A stretch of DNA of 64,000 nucleotides from Gossypium raimondii (Eukaryota; Streptophyta; Magnoliopsida; Malvales; Malvaceae). Position 1 is the stretch's first letter; each line of letters starts with the position of its first letter. The notes beneath the pieces are model-generated. The model saw nothing but the letters and a program-made list of their open reading frames with translations, ran no database searches and was not told the DNA's origin. The translations under genes and the position numbers were made by a program. Positions 59,038-64,000 of this stretch are shown in pieces. The stretch lies in assembly GCF_025698545.1 (NCBI RefSeq), contig NC_068566.1, positions 2,091,362 through 2,155,361 on the forward strand. Direction: 5' to 3'.

Positions 59038-60807
59038 TTTCTGGGAAAATGTACTTCAACACAACAAGCTAGTGCAATGTAAACTCGTTACATGCATGAT
59101 GTTGATGCCAACAGATCGGAAAAAGAAGAATGAAGATGCTCAAAAAGAAATATGTTGAGAAAATGATAAGGTCAATGTGTGTTTACCTTTAATGGTGAGT
59201 GGAGTAGTGTGGTTTTCTTTAAGTATCTTAAAACTCCTGGAGAAGAAAACAGGGGGAAATGTGAATTATTAAAAACGAAAACGTGGGATGTTGGGATTTC
59301 CACCGACAGTGTTGAGTGGACGGAAGAAGGAGATGAGGAAATCTATGTAAGCATAAAGAAGAAAGAGAAAGTGAATGTGTTTGGTCTAGTGGGAAAAGTG
59401 TGAAAGAGAGATGACGAAGGAAAAAATTTGCCTTTTGCCCAAAGTAAAGTTGTTCATGTGTGGGTTCGAGTTTTTGAGTTACATTAGAAGAAAATTTAAA
59501 TTAAATTTGATAATTCTTGAGTTAAAACTCACTAATTTGAGTTATTTATCGAATTGAATTTGTGGTTTCGAGTTAAATACTAATATAGGAAAACGATTTA
59601 TAATAAATTACGTTATTATTCTTATATATATTATTCACTTAACTTTAATTATTAAACTCGAGATTAAACTCGAACTCGAGTCTAAATATAAATTTTATTT
59701 ATATCTGGTTATATTTATAAATAATTAATTTAAACATATTTTAAGTCTATTCATAATATTTTTATTTTCATAAATTTATGTCATTTTAATTATAGATATT
59801 TCTATTATTACTTTTAATCATAACAACTTAACATATTTTTATAATTATTAAAGAATTCTTCACATTAAAAGATTAATTAAAGTGAAGGAAATAATGAAAA
59901 AGGAATTGGTAAAATAATTGCCAAAATGTTCAATTATTAATACTTTATTATTTTTTCAATATTTACTTTTTGAAATAAAATATTTATTTTTAAAAACTAG
60001 TTGTGGCTTGAGTTACTGTAATTTTTTTTCAAAATAATACAACATATATATATATATACTTGTTAATTATATTAAGGCTTAATTCAAAAATATCCCTAAA
60101 CCATACCCATTTTTTTTATTTTTAACATTAACATTTAATATTTTTATTTTTTTTCCCTTTCCAATTTAAAAAAAAGTCAAATATTGTTGACATGGCAGTC
60201 TCTGATTGGTTAATTCTTTTCTCCTAACAGTGTCAACTTTTGGGATAAAATGGGTAAAAGTACCATTTGAGATATTTTTTTTGAATAAAGCCTTCTATAA
60301 ATAAATGACATGTAGCCACCATAACAGTTGGGAAATATCATGGTTTAATTAACAAAATATCCTTGCATCACCCTCTGTACTCAAGAGAGCTCCCTATGGC
60401 ATTGTTTGTACTTTGTACCTACTATGCTCCTTCTCTTAAATAATAAACATGTTACACATTTAAATATTCTCGAACTCATAAATTAAAATTAGCAATTAAT
60501 AATACTCCCTTTATTCCAATAAATTCATCAAATTTTGTGTTTTAATGTTAATAAAATTTAACTTTGATCTCTCTTTTTTAAAAATTTATTATGAATAAAA
60601 ATCTGAAAAAAACATGTTCTAAAACCTTTCAATTAAATAATTTTATAAAATTTAATTAATTAAAATTTTGTAAATAATTTAAATTAAGTTTAAAAAATTT
60701 GCCCAAAAAAATCCTGTGGCATTAATGTTGTAGAAGACATATGTGTTGCATAGGAAGCAATTTTTTTTATTTTTTATTTACTTTTCCAAGTTTAAACTAC
60801 ATTAAAG
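59038..60807. other. FPP promoter, intergenic, 3' flank of receptor kinase
   Basis: The plus-strand ORF at 59179-59403 overlaps the presumed FPP 5' leader and is not taken as a gene. 59450-59720 has weak foldback character (gggttcgagttt against aactcgaactcgag). A TA tract is at about 60043-60057. The rest is AT-rich. Confidence 0.45.
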
Positions 60808-63451
60808 CTAATTATAATCAACTAAGGTGGATTTAGTAAAATAATCTTCAGTACTGCTTGATGATTCAAGAAGAAGTTGATATGGTTTTGGAGGCATTTC
60901 AAGAAATTTGATATCTGTGTCGAGTATTTCCAGTACTTTGCTCATTGAAGGACGATCGGTAGGTTTCATTTGTATACACCAAAAGGCTGCTATTATCATC
61001 TTCGTCACAATTGTCTTTTCGGTACTTGTCAATGGAGCATCTCCTAACTCTATATCCTCTCCTTGATTGAATCGATCATAAACCCATGAGGGGAAGTATG
61101 TTTGGCTCGAGTGTTCAACGAATTCGTTTAAATTCTTCCTCTTTCCTATCATTTCCATTAATAACATTCCAAAACTATACACATCGGCTTTATACGAGAT
61201 GCCTCCGATGTTTTTGTAAACCAACTCAGGAGCAATATATCCTAATGTACCTCGTGCTGCTGTGAGAGATACGATGCTGTCATCTACTGAATATAATTTT
61301 GCAAGACCAAAATCTGAAACTTTTGGTACAAAGTTCTCATCTAGAAGAATGTTGTGCGGCTTGATATCGAAATGTAGAATTTGTGTATCACATCCTCGAT
61401 GCAAGTATTCAATCCCTCGAGCTACCCCAATTGCAATTTCAAACGTTTTCTGCCAACTTAATGTAATTTTATCTTCTCCACTGAATATAATTTTATCGAG
61501 AGATCCATTTGGCATGAAGTCATATACAAAAGCTTGTTTTGATCCTTCTACACAAAACCCAACAAGTTTCGCTACATTAACATGATGAATCCTCCCTATC
61601 GTAGCAACTTCACTAATGAAATCTTGACCGTTTGTTTTAGCTTTGCCCAATAGTTTCACTGCCACAAGATGATTGCTTCGAAGTTTTCCCTTGAACACTG
61701 AACCATAGCCTCCTTCACCTAATTTATCTTTAAAACCTTTAGTAATTCTTTTTATCTCATTATAAGAATACCTTATAGGCATTAAATTATTCTGACTTCG
61801 AAGAAACTCTTCAATTTTATCATCAGCAGATAAATGCTTCCTTTGCCATTTATATGTAACCAATGCAATCAAGCCAATTATGCCCAACAATGTTCTTGGT
61901 ATCAGAACTCCACCTTTTCAAAAAAATATATATTGTTTTTAAATGACACATAACATTTTAATATTTAAAATTTTATTAGAAATCAAAGCGTACCTGTTAC
62001 CATCAATGAGGTAGTGTATGATGCTGTCATAAAATAAAAATAAAAATCATTTGTACATAATAATGGAACATACACTTTAAACTCTAAATTTTAATTAATT
62101 AAAAAATTAAAAAAAAAAAGAACACACATACATGGAGGTGTGTGTTCAGTGTCAGAGGCTAAATGAGGGCCATTGAAAAGGTAGTGTATAAAGCTTTCCA
62201 AATAAATTACCAAACCATACCGCAACGATGACAACCTTCAATATTCAACCAATATATACAAATATCATAATCCAATCAATAAAATAAAATATCTTCACCA
62301 AAAATTATTAATAAAATAATATTAATATAGTTTATTACACATTTAATTCTAAATTTCATTCCTGCAATTTATAAAAATTAAGAAACTAGTTCTATTGAGT
62401 AATATTGTTAAGCTTAAATAAATGAGGGATTAAATTTTAATTGTACAAATCTGCAAGGACTTGAAGCACAATTTAACCTTTTATATGTAATGAATTAGAA
62501 AAAATCAACGATTCAATAATTTATATGCAACAAATTAGTAAAAATCAACTGTTGAAGTTTATGTGTTTACCATAATTAAATTATTTTGACAATTTAAAGT
62601 AGAAGAACTAAACTATAGATGAAATTCATAATTAAACCACTATTGCAAGTTAAAAAGAAGTGAAAATTACTTTTTGTTAAGATTTATCGAAGGAGTTATT
62701 CTTATTATTATTTTGACTAATTTCCCAATCTCATAAAGCAAATATAATTTGAAAGGCTGATTAAAAAATCTCACATATGTACGATGAAAAATCCCTGATC
62801 ATCCTCGCAGCTCATATTGTAATACCTCCATGACATTTCGAACCCCTTCGATAGCTTTTCGTACACGTCTGATGTCGGCAACCCTGAGATGTTCCGAAAA
62901 TCACCAGGAACACGGGCTACGACTATGCAAGATGGATCGAACTCGCTTGGCGGCGTACGTCCGACTAAAAAATAAAAGTAACTCTGTTGGCTAGAAGATG
63001 AACCGCTACCGTTGATGCAACGAGAGGCATCGATATAAATCCGAGATTCCATTAGTGTCATACAGTTCACTATATACATGAATTGAAAATCAATTGTTTC
63101 AATCATGTATTGATCACAACTAGAACCGGATAAAGGAAAGGAACTAAGAGGAATGGAGCAATTGTTTGTATCAACCAAGCTCGGATCGACAAATCGTATC
63201 GTGTAATCGGAATACGATATGTTTTGGACATAGAATTTCTCTTGTTCGATGATCAAAACTACGCTGTCGGTACTGTTCTCACAGTCCAATTCGAACCTCG
63301 GATCACCACAATTGCGGGGTTGAGTCTTTAGTCGAAATGGGTAGCCGATGGTAAGGTTTCCGCACCGCAAAGGGGCGCAATCATCATTTGCACGTACGAT
63401 AGCAATTAGGGCCAAGAGGCAAATTAAGGGAAGTTGTGGTTTGAGATTCAT
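60808..63451 (-). CDS. LRK10-like receptor kinase (rust-resistance Lr10 type)
   Basis: Ectodomain exon 63451 to about 62783, candidate exon 62132-62235, small exon 61994-62023, kinase exon 60808-61913. The ectodomain has a signal peptide ([14 protein letters not shown]) and a GUB_WAK_bind pectin-type fold beginning [10 protein letters not shown] with scattered Cys. The last exons encode a membrane span ([20 protein letters not shown]) and a Ser/Thr kinase: [46 protein letters not shown]. Phe precedes the catalytic Asp (HFD), so it is a non-RD kinase, typical of LRK10L receptors in pathogen and wall sensing at the plasma membrane. Phases agree from 62235 down. However, the only donor seen after CEDDQGFFI (GTACAT, 62782) is phase 0 while the 62235 acceptor needs phase 2, so an exon is missed or the allele is broken. 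Confidence 0.8.
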
Positions 63452-63660
63452 GAAAGCTTTTGGTGTAGAAGAAGATCATAAAAAATGGAGTAGTTAAAGT
63501 ATGGTACTACTAATGCAACAAAAGTTATGGTAAATAGTTGGCAAAAAACATAAAAAGTCAAATTTGTGGAAAATAGGTTAGAGACTTTTTTTTAAAAAAA
63601 ATCAAGAAATAAGTGCAAGAGCCCCCTTTGTTGACTGTCCATTAAAAATGCCCTCCTTCC
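63452..63660. promoter_or_regulatory. Upstream region of the receptor kinase
   Basis: About 200 bp of AT-rich DNA between the receptor-kinase ATG (63451) and the LTR starting at 63661. No clear TATA box. The LTR therefore sits in the near promoter. Confidence 0.4.
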
Positions 63661-64000
63661 TGTAACACCCCTTACCCGTATTCGACACCGAAATAGGGTA
63701 CGAGGCATTACCGGAGTTTACTAATTAATTTATAGACATTTCATTTTTATCTAACATTTATATTTATAACCAATCAAAATCAAAATATTAATGAGCTAAC
63801 GTTAACCAAATTAACTTATACACGCCATAATAACCAGAATCAAATCATCCAAAACTACCGATAGAACCAATGGATAATGTGATATATCTCCAACAAGCTT
63901 CCGATAATCATTTCAAAGCATCTAATAACTATACATATTACCAATAATAATTCAGTTCCAATATAAAAAACACATATATATAATATTCATTACCAAATAG
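63661..64000. mobile_element. LTR sequence beginning TGTAACACCCC, runs off the window
   Basis: TGTAACACCCCTTACCCGTA, then 'gaggcattaccggagttta', the same family as the fragment at 4000. The other end lies beyond the window, so whether it is a solo LTR or part of a full element cannot be told. Confidence 0.7.

Overview
This is a plant nuclear window: AT-rich, with intron-containing genes using canonical GT/AG sites, TATA boxes, dense MITEs and LTR-retrotransposon debris. The best guess is cotton (Gossypium) or a close Malvaceae relative. The taxon call rests on repeats I recognise: LTR ends starting TGTAACACCCC at 4000 and 63661, an LTR remnant with the CACACGGCCGTGT palindrome near 46.6 kb, and a palindromic MITE family with eight copies here. 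No search was run.

Layout. (1) 1-2218, plus: 3' part of a CLASRP/SWAP-type SR-related splicing gene. (2) 2219-12560: gene-free, with an LTR fragment, foldback elements and a hAT-type MITE with an 8-bp target duplication. (3) 12712-13908, plus: single-exon plant protein with an SMI1/KNR4-like segment. (4) 22068-22751, minus: a HECATE bHLH gene with TATA box, telo-box and CT-rich 5' leader. (5) 28.9-34.7 kb: a nest I could resolve to base level, a deleted Copia element (target duplication AATTT) interrupted by a deleted Gypsy element (target duplication CCCCT). (6) 41172-42188, plus: MAPKKK19/20-type kinase. (7) 49519-51060, plus: five-exon F-box gene of the At5g67140 type with a MITE in intron 3. 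(8) 52455-54608, minus: eight-exon PLC-like phosphodiesterase of the At5g67130 type with a likely GPI anchor. (9) 55566-59037, minus: five-exon filament-like plant protein. (10) 60808-63451, minus: LRK10-like receptor kinase whose middle exon junction I could not close in frame.

How the genes relate. They are unrelated in function, as expected for plant chromosomal DNA. Their order is informative: SMI1-like, HEC, MAPKKK19/20, F-box and PLC-like match, from memory, neighbours at Arabidopsis At5g67020-At5g67140, with a partial duplicate at At3g50310-At3g50340. The block therefore looks like conserved microsynteny expanded by transposons. No CRISPR array, operon, tRNA or rRNA was found.

Most worth a second look: the nested retroelements and their microhomology deletion, a gene-like spliced unit running antisense inside the 2.6-kb Gypsy LTR, the MITE in the F-box intron, a GC-rich ACGT palindrome inside a larger inverted repeat near 37.05 kb, and the unresolved receptor-kinase splice junction.
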